51,576 bases of DNA from Paracoccaceae bacterium (lineage in GTDB: Bacteria > Pseudomonadota > Alphaproteobacteria > Rhodobacterales > Rhodobacteraceae): NCBI GenBank assembly GCA_026710155.1, contig JAPORQ010000009.1, positions 1 through 51,576 on the forward strand. The letters are read 5' to 3'. The notes beneath the pieces were generated by a model, which was given only the letters and a program-made list of their open reading frames with translations, did no database searches and was not told the origin of the DNA. The position numbers and the translations under genes were made by a program. Within the stretch, counting starts at the first letter, position 1; every line of letters begins with the position of its first letter. Of this stretch, positions 33,690 through 43,060 are shown piece after piece.

Positions 33690-35711
33690 TCAGTTTTGAT
33701 TATACTGTGGATGTAGAATTTCTGTAGTTGCCAACCAGTGAAGCCCTTGTACTATATAAAGGGGAACAACCCAATCAGTATTATCAATACCATATTCTAT
33801 GGCAAAATTTGTTTTCTTAATCTTTTGTGCTTTATTATAGGCAATTGTGGAGTCAGGGGTTTCTAGCTCAAATTTTGAATAATTCGCAAGAATAAATGCA
33901 TCTTCAAAGCTTCTTCCACATGGTGCATTATTATTTTCCGGTATTTGGTAAGCCAACCTAACCCGCCCTTTAGTTTTCTCATTATCAGTCTTTGTAATAA
34001 GATCAGCGGGTTTAATATCCGAGTGAAACCATTCCTGTAAACATCTATTGCTTGTTCTATTCCCTTTTGAAACTTCACAAGCTTTATTATTATATTTATC
34101 CACTGAATCTATATCTGTTATGATTAGCGTGCTGAGATCCAAGAAATTGAGTAAATTTAAAAATATATGGGCATGAGCCCCACCAACTTCCATAACAGAT
34201 AAATATTGGCTTGATAATTTCAGCTCATTTGCATCAGAGTTTGAATCTACTTTTCTAATGATTTCTGGTAGCATAATTCGTTCAGTTGGTCCTTCAATAA
34301 GTACGATCTTATCGGCAAACAACAAATCACAACTTGTAAGTACCATATACTTATGTAAAAAATCTTTATCAGATTCTGATGTACCCGAAAGCCCCTCATT
34401 TAAATCTCTTATTTCAGTTTTATGAATTAAACCTTCATCGTTACAGGGCCGCGAAAGGAAATACCTCATTGCTTCAAATTTTGCTTTATTAGCCATATGT
34501 GGTGAATGAGTTGTTACAATAAACTGCACTGGCCAAGATTTTTCAGTGTCATAAACTTGAGCAAACCCTTTTGAAATTTCTTCAATTTGATTTATAAACA
34601 CTTCTTGCATTTGTGGATGTAAATGTGCTTCAGGTTCTTCAATAAATACCAAATGTATTCCTGGAGTAGATTCCTTAGCCATGAAGTTTTTATAAAATTC
34701 TAAAAGTTGAAGCAGTATGTATACGAGGTTTCGAGTACCAAGACCGTTATAAGCTTCTGGCAGTTTGATACCGTTTATCCCAGAATAATGTACCTTAGTA
34801 TGGTTTTTGAGTAACCTTTCCACATCTAATATTGTTTCTGTCAATAATCCTGATTCGTTTAAACCAGGATAGCCAAACATTTTAAATGTAGGAAGAAGCT
34901 TTTCAAGTTGCTGGTTAAATCCTTTATCTATGTTTGCTTGAATATTAGAAATAGCCCCTTGTAGATCGGCAATTATCTGCTGATCTTCGGGGCGGTTTGA
35001 ATTATTTGCCGCTGAAAAAAGCTGTTCTAAAATACTGCCTAAAATATTGTTTTGTTTCTGTTCAGCACCCCTGCTACCTATTGCATCCGCCAAACCACGT
35101 TGCGCATTAATAAAACCAGATTGTAATAGAACATGAAGCTTGGAGACCTCTAGATCTTTTTGGTTTGATTGATCGTTTGGGTCTTGTGCGTAAATTTTAG
35201 CTTGATATAACTTGGGTACACGATCTCTTATTTCCTTTAATAAGCCTGCCTTTTTTTCTGCAATTGGAGTATCTTGATCTATTTTTATACCGTCAAACAG
35301 AACTTGCAACTTACCTCTTCCCAGTTGATAATGGACATTGATCAGAGTTTCATTACATGCAGGATTCAGGTCAATAATGAAATCACTCAGAGGCCCATAT
35401 GATGAGGTGTCGCTTTCATAATCCACAGATAAACCAATTTCTATAACCGGAAGAGTATTCTTTACGGTAGTTTCTTCTTGGTCAGCTATAAATTGCTCGT
35501 ATGCCTTTAAAAAATTATCATGCGATGATAACGAAAAATCCTCTAACTTAAAACTTGGAAACTTATCATTTAACAACCTTCGAAATAGCTCTGTTAAAGA
35601 AGTTTTTCCACTGTTGTTTCGCCCAACAATTACAGTTGTTCTCCTTTCAAGGCTAAGTTCTACATTCTCTAAAAGACGAAAATTTTTGATTTTTATTTTT
35701 TGTATATGCAT
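33690..35711 (-). CDS. gajA: GajA-like OLD-family ATPase-TOPRIM nuclease (Gabija)
   Basis: A 673-residue protein. Residues 1-40 hold an ABC-type ATPase start with Walker A GRNNSGKT (30-37). Near the middle, LVFIEEPEAHLHPQM is Walker B, followed by VTTHSPHMANKAKF. The C-terminal TOPRIM nuclease shows the acidic VLIEGPTERIMLPEI and a TDID motif (STLIITDIDSVD). GajA cuts DNA and is inhibited by nucleotides. With the UvrD-type helicase directly downstream, the pair is a Gabija (class 2 OLD) system. All key residues are intact. Confidence 0.85.
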   Translation of the reverse strand: MHIQKIKIKNFRLLENVELSLERRTTVIVGRNNSGKTSLTELFRRLLNDKFPSFKLEDFSLSSHDNFLKAYEQFIADQEETTVKNTLPVIEIGLSVDYESDTSSYGPLSDFIIDLNPACNETLINVHYQLGRGKLQVLFDGIKIDQDTPIAEKKAGLLKEIRDRVPKLYQAKIYAQDPNDQSNQKDLEVSKLHVLLQSGFINAQRGLADAIGSRGAEQKQNNILGSILEQLFSAANNSNRPEDQQIIADLQGAISNIQANIDKGFNQQLEKLLPTFKMFGYPGLNESGLLTETILDVERLLKNHTKVHYSGINGIKLPEAYNGLGTRNLVYILLQLLEFYKNFMAKESTPGIHLVFIEEPEAHLHPQMQEVFINQIEEISKGFAQVYDTEKSWPVQFIVTTHSPHMANKAKFEAMRYFLSRPCNDEGLIHKTEIRDLNEGLSGTSESDKDFLHKYMVLTSCDLLFADKIVLIEGPTERIMLPEIIRKVDSNSDANELKLSSQYLSVMEVGGAHAHIFLNLLNFLDLSTLIITDIDSVDKYNNKACEVSKGNRTSNRCLQEWFHSDIKPADLITKTDNEKTKGRVRLAYQIPENNNAPCGRSFEDAFILANYSKFELETPDSTIAYNKAQKIKKTNFAIEYGIDNTDWVVPLYIVQGLHWLATTEILHPQYNQN

Positions 35712-35831
35712 TCATTCAGACTCTAATATTTCAAAGCGATATGATTATGTATTATCAAAGCTGTTTTTTACAAACGAATGGTAACCTGTTCCCATTCAAG
35801 GAATTATAAGCCCAAATCAAACCAATAATTC

Positions 35832-37173
35832 GTAACTATCCAGGTATCTAATCATTCAATATCCTGGACAGTTTGATTGTTCCTGCTGACCTCCTGCAAG
35901 TCAAGCCTGTTTTCTGTCCTTGATCAGACGGCCTGAGCCGCAGGTCCGAAACCATTGGGGCAAACAATTCAATACAGGTACATGACTTTGCGTCTCCCCT
36001 TTTCACAAGCAAAAGATGTGGCAGCCTTGTTGGAGGCACTTTCTACCAGGGATGCAACAATACGGGAGCAGGGATGTCAACTACAGGAATTGAGGAATGT
36101 CGGCGTGGAATTGGAACAGACCATGGCCAGGCAGGCCGAGTTGATATCCGACCTTGAACTACATCTTGGCAGGAACAGCAGCAAGCCCCCGGCACTGAAG
36201 CGCACCAATGTGAAGGGGCGAAAGCCGGGTGGCCAGAAGGGCCGCAAGGGAAAGACACTGTGCTGTTCCGACGGGACCGACCATGTCGTGAACCATTTCC
36301 CCTCCGGCTGCAGCCATTGCGAGCATGGTCTGGAACATTCAAGGATGTTTTCGGCGTTAAACCGTCGGAAGGAACGATCGTCGACATGGCTTCACGGATG
36401 GCCGGCGGGTTCCGTGGACCTGGGGAGTATGTTAGGAAGGTGGTCCGTGTCCAGGTCGTCCACATGGATGGGGCCGGTCTCTAGACCGGGGGCAGGATCC
36501 ACTGGCTGCATGTTGCGTGTACAGGTCTATTGATGCACTTCGGGATCGGCAGGGATCGTAGTGACGCGATGACTTAAGCCATGGGCATTGTCGTGCATGA
36601 TTGCCGGAAGTCCTGCTTCGGGATGCCGCATTTTGCCAGTCACGGCATGTGCCGTGGCCATGTCCCGGGGGAGACCCGGGACAGTCACGACCACATTGTC
36701 AAGGATGGTCTCCGGCATCGCGAATCACTGAAACCGTTGTCATCACCAGGCAAACGGAGAAGGATTAGGCGGCGCAAGGGTCACACGCCTGCGGGACCGC
36801 GATGCCGTCCTCCTGTTCACCCGCAATCCGCCTGTTCCCGCTACGAACAACATCGCGAAATTGGATCTTAGGGTGTCACCGCAGCAGGGAGGGAGCGATC
36901 AGCCGCACCATTATCAGGACGGTTCCGGCGACGGCACGCAGGGCTAGAACATGCTGGACACACTTCGCCGGCCTTCACAGAAGCCTGATGCGTCACTTGA
37001 GGTGGACCTCCCCGTCAAGGCACCGGGATAGGACATTTCCGGATTGCCGGGGAATCACGAACCTGCCACAAAGAGACAATCACCGTATGTACCATTGGCA
37101 TGAACAGTGCCATTGCATTGGTTGGCATTCCTGCCTAAACTGCAACTTCATTGCAGGAGTGCTGAATAGTTAC
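35832..37173 (+). mobile_element. Decayed IS66-type element
   Basis: The left end is GTAACTATCCAGGTAT and the right end is TGCTGAATAGTTAC, imperfect inverted repeats whose tips match the three MITEs. The 8-bp flanks (AATAATTC and AGTTCATT) do not match, so the target duplication is lost. The interior is GC-richer than the neighbours and holds a broken transposase. The right tip supplies the stop codon of the gene at 37170-37685. Confidence 0.8.
35982..37030 (+). pseudogene. IS66 transposase, deleted and frameshifted
   Basis: The N-terminal part is intact and typical: a leucine-zipper-like stretch, then LELHLGRNSSKPPALKRTNV, KGRKPGGQKGRKGKTL and the CSHC zinc-finger start. The centre is missing. 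The catalytic-domain block (PSEGTIVDMASRMAGGF, VRVQVVHMDGAGL) reads in another frame, and later pieces (GRDRSDAMT, IVVHDC) are scattered among stops. It is far shorter than a working IS66 transposase and cannot be active. Confidence 0.8.
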
Positions 37174-37685
37174 AGTTCATTAAGTTTTTTGATCACTTGC
37201 TTAAACCAAGAATTTTCTAACAATGAATCCTCGGGATTTTCTTTATCTTCAATGGAATAAGTTTTATCATTCTCTTCGTAACAGAAAAAACCTCCTCCTT
37301 CGCCGTCAAAAGTTACTTCTTTATAACTCTTGCCAGTACCCCAATAGATTACAACCTCTCCTAAAGAACTTGCAGCCACATCCAGTGGTCTTAATTTGGG
37401 ATTTGAATCTAAAAAATCTCGGAGAAAATGTGTAGCTTGTAAAATAGCAACTTGAGGTATTTTGTTTGCACCTTCTCCATCCCAATTATCATCTAATTGA
37501 TAGAAAGATTCTAGCTCCTTTAGGAGAGGATCGTTTGGGTCAATGGATTTTTCATTTATGCTTTCAATCATTGCTTTACCAACAGTACTGTTCTGTAATG
37601 ATGTACCAAAAAGATTTTGAGAATAAAATTCCCTTAAATAATTCCGTAAAGTTATTTGAGGTTGCTCAAACTCCTTTTTAATCAA
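37170..37685 (-). CDS. Hypothetical protein truncated at its end by the IS66 tip
   Basis: A 171-residue protein with LLKELESFYQLDDNWDGEGA, then VAASSLGEVVIYWGTGKSYK and EGGGFFCYEENDKTYSI. The 'DNWDGEGA' segment followed by strand-rich 'G.V..W' is a pattern I associate with small island proteins of unknown role. The last codon CTG is followed by TAA that belongs to the IS66 terminal repeat GTAAC, so the native C-terminus is lost. It resembles in plan the protein at 31155 on the other side of Gabija. Confidence 0.55.
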   Translation of the reverse strand: MIKKEFEQPQITLRNYLREFYSQNLFGTSLQNSTVGKAMIESINEKSIDPNDPLLKELESFYQLDDNWDGEGANKIPQVAILQATHFLRDFLDSNPKLRPLDVAASSLGEVVIYWGTGKSYKEVTFDGEGGGFFCYEENDKTYSIEDKENPEDSLLENSWFKQVIKKLNEL

Positions 37686-38118
37686 GATAGGTTTTTGAAC
37701 ATCTGTACTATTTTCATTGTTCTTTTATCCAAATCCTTGATATCTGAGTGTAATGAGTATCAATACACCACAACATCATTTCAAAAGTGTTGAGATACTA
37801 GTCTACTAATACTGTACATTGAATTATAACGCATCTAAATAATTCGTGAAAATAACTTCCCTCTCCCTAGAGAAATAGAAAAACCATACCCGGAAAAATA
37901 AGAAAAGCTTCAAAAGAAAAAACCCTCTATTTCCAGATCAGTATATGGTAAAATAAAAGGATGAAGAAATTCGCAATAAATGTCCTTGGGAAGGGCTTAA
38001 AAAAAGTGAAATCGAATAATTGCCATTTGATCGATATCTTTTTACTGAATATAAATAACATTTATAAATTCCTAGGTTACCATCTTAATAAATCAAGTTT
38101 TGGTCATTGAATAGTATA
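37686..38118. other. Intergenic stretch with one doubtful tiny ORF
   Basis: The region is AT-rich. The plus-strand ATG at 37961 opens a 49-codon frame (MKKFAINVLGKGLKKVKSNN...) to a TGA at 38110. It is Lys/Asn-rich with no spaced ribosome site, so it is doubtful. Nothing else was found. Confidence 0.35.
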
Positions 38119-41073
38119 TTACTGACTGCCCATAACCATACCTGCGAAATAATTGTCCAATATACCTTTGCTTCCTTCTTGAATTTGTGTTCCTTTTCTT
38201 AATTCATTTTCGGAAAGAAGAATGCCCAATAGCAACTCATCAGGGAAAGAAGGGGGTAATTCCTCCTGCCTTTGTGCCAGTAGATCATCACTGAGGAGAG
38301 TTTCGGTAATGGCCTCGACCGACTCCATGAAATTCACATCCCTCGACTGGTCCAAGCCCGGTGCCTTGTCGGTAGGACCGCGTACCAGCAGGAACTTGTT
38401 GGCCCTTATATTCGGTATCCAGTATTGACCTGTATAGAAGGATCGGGCCTTGACCAGCACTGATCCCATCATGAAATAAAACTCACCCTCCCTCAGCTTT
38501 TGCAAATCACCTATTTTTACCCTGCTTTCCACAACGAATTCCGCATCTTGGCGATCAACCCACTTGGTTCCAAACAGTCCGGGTTTTTGCTTTCTACCAG
38601 ATACCAAGGGAACCCTGTGGGTCGAGAATTTCTTGCGAAGAAAATCCCAGGTCTTGTGGGCATCCTCCATGGCTCCTGCTACGGTCAAACGCGAATTGGC
38701 CGCGGCGGATTCAGCTATTTGTGGTGAAACCGCCTGCATGGCAGCCATATCCTGGCCGGAAACCACGATCATGAATCCGAGGGAACGGGCCTGTGCCATC
38801 ATGGTATCAATGCCCTTGACCATGTAATATCCCGCTTCATCAAGAATGACCATAAATGGTGTGGGGGATCTGGTTGGCTTGGCATCGACAAGTTTCTGCT
38901 TGCTTCCCATGATGGCTGAACCGGAAACCTTCCCCATCATCATTTTGAGAACGGCCACGATGATCCGGCCACAGCTCCTCATTTCTTCCGGTGCTTTCTG
39001 TAGAGCAGGTAATAGAACAACCAATATGCGTCTGTTTAAGACTACATCCTCCATATCAACCTCACCAAAGGGTGTTCGGAAAATATGCCCATAATCATCA
39101 GCAAGGGATCCCAACGGTTTGGTGAGTTGCATGGACAAAAAGCCATGCTGTTCCACTGTCTTGCTTTCCTGTGGCAGTCCATTGATTGCGTTATAGAGGT
39201 TGAATCCGGGCAATGAGTCAAAAAATCCTTTCAATGCCAATCTTGAGGTATCTGAAAATTCCCCTTTCAGTGAACGCAGATAAAGTTCAATCATACCTCC
39301 CCTAGATCTTATATCCTTCCATGCTTCATCCGGTATATCTGCAATGCAATTGATTTTACCATCCACCAAATGAGTTTTGTCTACACCTTGACCTAGTGGG
39401 AGATAATCCCTGATTGATTGAACATTCAAAAGTACATCTCCGGCATCTCTCATTTCGCAAAGAGCCCTGATTGCTGAAGTTACAAGTGACATGGCCCGGT
39501 GTTTCCACATGTCAGAACCACCAGCGGCATTGCCCATAAGGGAGACGATAAGGTTCATCAGTTGATCTGGAGTACCATGTGAAAAAGGATTCAGGGTATT
39601 GGACTGAACATCTGGTCCACCGGCACGTTTGTCCTGATTGCCTCCGAGATCGGTGAAATTCAGGATACGGTAATCATCCTCCCTGCCGAATTTGGATGCC
39701 AGTGACCATGTTCTGCCATGAAATTCCGTGGTACCCTTGCCATCCACGAACAGAAAACCCGAGTTCCACATGATTGATTGGGAAACCAAACCCAATAGGA
39801 ATTCGGAATTATGCGTAACAAGGTAGGATTCCATCACAAACAGTCCCTCAGCGGATTCCACCTTGATACATGTCATATCCTTTTCCAGAACCTTGAAGGA
39901 TTTTGTCATTTCACTTCCCTGACAGGGTGTCATTTTGCCCAAGGCAACCTGTCTCTTGATATGTTCCCTCTTGACCAGGGCTTCCGATTGAGAGTAAAAA
40001 CCCTCTACCTCGACTATTTCCAATCCAGGTTTTTCATATTTATCGGTGAGTTCAAAATCCCCATCAGAGTTTTTGATTAATCCTGATAGGGAAGCCTTGA
40101 TATAAATCCTTCCTTCGACGATCAGCTGTAAGGCCAAGCCTCCCAGCGACCAAATGAGATATCTGAGTTGAATGCCTTCCTTACTTGAAACAACAGGGAT
40201 TTTCAGGGAACCGTCAATCACCTCTATCGGCTTGGTTTTGTTCCGAAGTGTCAGAAACTCCCGTAGCCAATCTTTCCTTTCAGACGCTGTACCCTTCTGA
40301 TCAAGGTCACTGGTTTTCCAACCCATGCCTCTTGTTGCATGGTCCCTGACAGTCAACTTGTTGGGTCTGCCTCCGGGTCCCGGTATGTCATCAATAACGG
40401 GGATGAAATAACGGACCAATGGTTTGGTTGAACCTGACAACCTGCCGGTTTCGAGCTGTATGCCCAGATCACCTGCACTCATTGTTTCCCATTTGGGCAC
40501 TTCATGTGTACTGAGACAATCCGCTTCGACATGGCGTTTGACCAACCAGAGATGATCCCTAGAACATTCTGCCCACCTGCCATCCTCGAAATGTATTCTG
40601 ACAACAGGAAGTTTACCCTGCGGGAAAACACCTGATACCTTGGTCAATTTGCCTGATGGAATTCTGATCCTGTTTCCGGGTTCAAGATTGCCAATGGGGA
40701 CCCAGCCATATTCTCCAAGGACAAGTGTGTCACTTGTCAATGATTTGCCTGATCCCGTGGTTCCCAGGACCAGGGCATGCCTTCTGGCATCTTCGTTGGA
40801 AATCCACAGCTCTTCATTACTGTCGTAATCATTACCCAGAAAGAGAAGTCCTTCACCCTTTCGAAACCTGCCATTGCCCCCAGGTTCAGGATTGGAATAA
40901 TCCTTTTTTTGCCAGCTGGCAGGCAACCTGTATGGAAGCCTTGCCTTCTGGTTGAAGAACCACAAGGTATAGACAATATCGAGGGGGATGACAACAAGCC
41001 AAATAACCGGTACAAAAAGAAAGGAACAGTATCCAAGCACAATAAGGGCAACAAATACATCTGGTCTGGACAA
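38119..41073 (-). CDS. dotL: DotL/TrbC-type coupling ATPase interrupted by an intein
   Basis: 984 residues as encoded, about 672 after removing an intein. Residues 1-40 hold two membrane helices (VFVALIVLGYCSFLFVPVIW and the next). The P-loop is GTTGSGK (104-110) plus Ser423 after splicing. Walker B is FMVILDEAGYYMVKGIDTMM, with VVSGQDMAAMQAVS and RVKIGDLQKLREGEFYFMMG typical of the DotL/TrbC branch of VirD4-like coupling proteins. It brings DNA-protein or effector substrates to the type IVB channel. It follows two exported-protein genes on the same strand with a 139-bp gap. Confidence 0.85.
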   Translation of the reverse strand: MSRPDVFVALIVLGYCSFLFVPVIWLVVIPLDIVYTLWFFNQKARLPYRLPASWQKKDYSNPEPGGNGRFRKGEGLLFLGNDYDSNEELWISNEDARRHALVLGTTGSGKSLTSDTLVLGEYGWVPIGNLEPGNRIRIPSGKLTKVSGVFPQGKLPVVRIHFEDGRWAECSRDHLWLVKRHVEADCLSTHEVPKWETMSAGDLGIQLETGRLSGSTKPLVRYFIPVIDDIPGPGGRPNKLTVRDHATRGMGWKTSDLDQKGTASERKDWLREFLTLRNKTKPIEVIDGSLKIPVVSSKEGIQLRYLIWSLGGLALQLIVEGRIYIKASLSGLIKNSDGDFELTDKYEKPGLEIVEVEGFYSQSEALVKREHIKRQVALGKMTPCQGSEMTKSFKVLEKDMTCIKVESAEGLFVMESYLVTHNSEFLLGLVSQSIMWNSGFLFVDGKGTTEFHGRTWSLASKFGREDDYRILNFTDLGGNQDKRAGGPDVQSNTLNPFSHGTPDQLMNLIVSLMGNAAGGSDMWKHRAMSLVTSAIRALCEMRDAGDVLLNVQSIRDYLPLGQGVDKTHLVDGKINCIADIPDEAWKDIRSRGGMIELYLRSLKGEFSDTSRLALKGFFDSLPGFNLYNAINGLPQESKTVEQHGFLSMQLTKPLGSLADDYGHIFRTPFGEVDMEDVVLNRRILVVLLPALQKAPEEMRSCGRIIVAVLKMMMGKVSGSAIMGSKQKLVDAKPTRSPTPFMVILDEAGYYMVKGIDTMMAQARSLGFMIVVSGQDMAAMQAVSPQIAESAAANSRLTVAGAMEDAHKTWDFLRKKFSTHRVPLVSGRKQKPGLFGTKWVDRQDAEFVVESRVKIGDLQKLREGEFYFMMGSVLVKARSFYTGQYWIPNIRANKFLLVRGPTDKAPGLDQSRDVNFMESVEAITETLLSDDLLAQRQEELPPSFPDELLLGILLSENELRKGTQIQEGSKGILDNYFAGMVMGSQ
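39808..40743 (-). other. Intein in the Walker A motif of the coupling ATPase (312 residues)
   Basis: Protein residues 111-422. Block A is SLTSDTLVLGEYGWVPIGNL, starting with Ser1 in place of the usual Cys. Block B is WAECSRDHLWLV with its conserved His. Block F/G is CIKVESAEGLFVMESYLVTH, then the terminal Asn. The next residue is Ser, which completes GTTGSGKS after splicing. About 250 residues between the blocks are larger than a mini-intein needs, and no clean LAGLIDADG motif is visible, so a divergent or decayed homing endonuclease is likely. Confidence 0.88.
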
Positions 41074-41212
41074 GGTCTGTATGAGTAGGTTGTTTTTGGT
41101 TGCCTTCAGATATGAATTGACTGGCTCTGTTTCTGAAATCTGTCTCTTCCTTAGTATTTCATTGTCGGAAATGGTTTGTTTCTATCGGATTGGACCTTGA
41201 TGATAAATGCCT

Positions 41213-42310
41213 TTATTGAGGAGCAATATTCCCATAGGAATTATCAGTTATGGTGCCCAGAATGGCGGCAAGGGCAATTGAGGTTCTGGTTTCCTGAACC
41301 AGCCTCAAATAATTCAAGCGTGTATTCAGGCTGTTCAAGTCAATCAGGTCTTGCAACAGGGCTCTTTCGTTTTTCTCATGTCTTGCCTGCAGTGTTTCCA
41401 CGGTTGGTGAAAAATACCCCGATGTACGTATATCCAAAGCCTGCAACTGGCTTATCCGATCTGGTATCTCGGCTTGGTAATAGGATTGTTTGGCCAAAGT
41501 TTTGTATCCCTCCGAAGATTCACTTGGCAATGAGAGGCCAATGACATATTCAATCAGGGATGCAGCTGCCTGCTTTCTGGCTGCAATTGAATCCCTCAAC
41601 ACAGCTTCCGACAAACCACCAGGGGTTTGCAGATTTTGTTCGGAGAGTGGAATGGGAGGGAGTGGGTCTACCGTATTTGCAACAAGTCTGTAAACGGCTT
41701 CCATTACCTTTGGTTGATCTGCTGCTATGGTTGCATGATCATTTACCAAACCCCAGTCGGTTGTAGGTTGCTCAATAGCCCCGATTGAGCCAATGGCTTC
41801 TTTTTCCCTATGCAACCACGCCGCAAGGTGAATTCCGTTTTTCCTGACTATTTCCGGCTTACCTCCAGACCAGTCACCCACTGCCCTCGTAATAACTTGG
41901 GGAGGTACCTTTTTGACCCTATTCCTTTCCCTGATCAATGACAGGTCAACCAGATGGCAAAAATCCCCATTCGGATCATACCTGCCACTTTCCGCCTCTG
42001 CCCGAAACTCTTCCCTAAGACGCATTGAATGGTTTTGCTGTTCACCATCCACCAACCTTTTTTGTGCCTCGACCTGTCTGTCGAGATATGAACTTTGTTG
42101 ACGGGAGTGAGCCTGCAAGGCTTCAATTATATCTTTGGCGGCCTTTGTTGCTTCCTTGCTTACATGGTATCGGGTCGATTGATGAAACGACCCGATGGTA
42201 CCACACTGACATCCAGGACCAAAGATTGCCCATCCAGGAGAGGCAACAGTCATGAGGAATAAAAACGGAACAAGCAGTTTGATGCAAGTTGATTTCCTAA
42301 TATTTATCAT
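41213..42310 (-). CDS. Exported coiled protein of the transfer operon
   Basis: A 365-residue protein. Its signal peptide (KLLVPFLFLMTVASPGWA) is followed by FGPGCQCG, with a vicinal Cys pair. Residues 50-110 are a Gln/Glu/Arg-rich coiled segment, and a second helical region lies at 290-350. Several features (N-terminal export, coils, position before a coupling ATPase) recall conjugation proteins of the VirB5/TrbJ sort, but I cannot assign it. The ATG overlaps the previous gene's stop (ATGA). The reading order is 42307-42972, this gene, then dotL. Confidence 0.6.
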   Translation of the reverse strand: MINIRKSTCIKLLVPFLFLMTVASPGWAIFGPGCQCGTIGSFHQSTRYHVSKEATKAAKDIIEALQAHSRQQSSYLDRQVEAQKRLVDGEQQNHSMRLREEFRAEAESGRYDPNGDFCHLVDLSLIRERNRVKKVPPQVITRAVGDWSGGKPEIVRKNGIHLAAWLHREKEAIGSIGAIEQPTTDWGLVNDHATIAADQPKVMEAVYRLVANTVDPLPPIPLSEQNLQTPGGLSEAVLRDSIAARKQAAASLIEYVIGLSLPSESSEGYKTLAKQSYYQAEIPDRISQLQALDIRTSGYFSPTVETLQARHEKNERALLQDLIDLNSLNTRLNYLRLVQETRTSIALAAILGTITDNSYGNIAPQ

Positions 42311-42972
42311 TGGCTTGACTCCTTCCCGTAAATCGTGTCCCAGATTCCTTCTATGGATTGATCCACACCCAGCGGTTCTTCATTTTGGGTATGAGTACCT
42401 GATGATACCTGTTGATTGACTGGGGTTTGTTGGGCACTGTTTACTGTACCCCCAGTGGCTGGTGCATTCGCTTCACTTACGATTGAATCAGTTGGAATAT
42501 TCTCCTGATCCGTTTCGTACTTTGTCATTCGTGTCGAGAAATAGCTTGGCAGAACAAATTTGTTGTAAGAATTGTTATTCCGCCCAAGTGATCTGGTTGC
42601 CTTGCGCCACTCGCGTTCAGCACGTGCACAGTACTGGTTGATTATATTCCCGTTGGAGTTGACCAGACTGTTCAGTGAGGTGTTGAAGATACCACCCAAG
42701 TTCCCTGTTGAAGCAAAAGTTCCAAGAGGCAATTGCATCAAACCTGCAAGACAGCCGAGTTCACCAACAGGAGTGGGAACATCTATGGAGGCTTCAGCCC
42801 TTCTTACCGCGTATTCAATCTGGTTTCTGGTACTTTCCGCCAACAGCCTTCTTGATTCATCGCTGCATTTTGGGCTGGTCATGTCATAGGCCCAATCGCC
42901 AAGAACCTGGGTACTCATTGCAAGAAGTACCGGTATGGCAGCCACCAAAATAAGTTTCATAATTACATCCAT
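42307..42972 (-). CDS. Exported protein, first gene of the coupling-protein operon
   Basis: A 221-residue protein with a signal peptide (MKLILVAAIPVLLAMSTQVLG; start at Met1, 42972, or Met5, 42960). The mature part has four cysteines (SPKCSDESRR, ELGCLAGL, NQYCARAE) and a Ser/Thr/Gln-rich low-complexity C-terminus. A perfect DnaA box lies 88 bp upstream of Met1. Not recognised. The operon position suggests a periplasmic part of the transfer machine. Confidence 0.6.
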   Translation of the reverse strand: MDVIMKLILVAAIPVLLAMSTQVLGDWAYDMTSPKCSDESRRLLAESTRNQIEYAVRRAEASIDVPTPVGELGCLAGLMQLPLGTFASTGNLGGIFNTSLNSLVNSNGNIINQYCARAEREWRKATRSLGRNNNSYNKFVLPSYFSTRMTKYETDQENIPTDSIVSEANAPATGGTVNSAQQTPVNQQVSSGTHTQNEEPLGVDQSIEGIWDTIYGKESSQ

Positions 42973-43060
42973 TGAAATCAGTGTTTGATTCCAACAATGT
43001 CCATTTTGGTGAAACCCGAAAGAAAAAAGTGCCCCAATCTATCAGGTCAGGCAATTTACA

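Noticed and set aside
34093-35432. 8/9 matches to the DnaA box inside gajA
   Set aside because: They are within coding sequence on either strand with no promoter context, and single-mismatch matches are expected by chance at this length.
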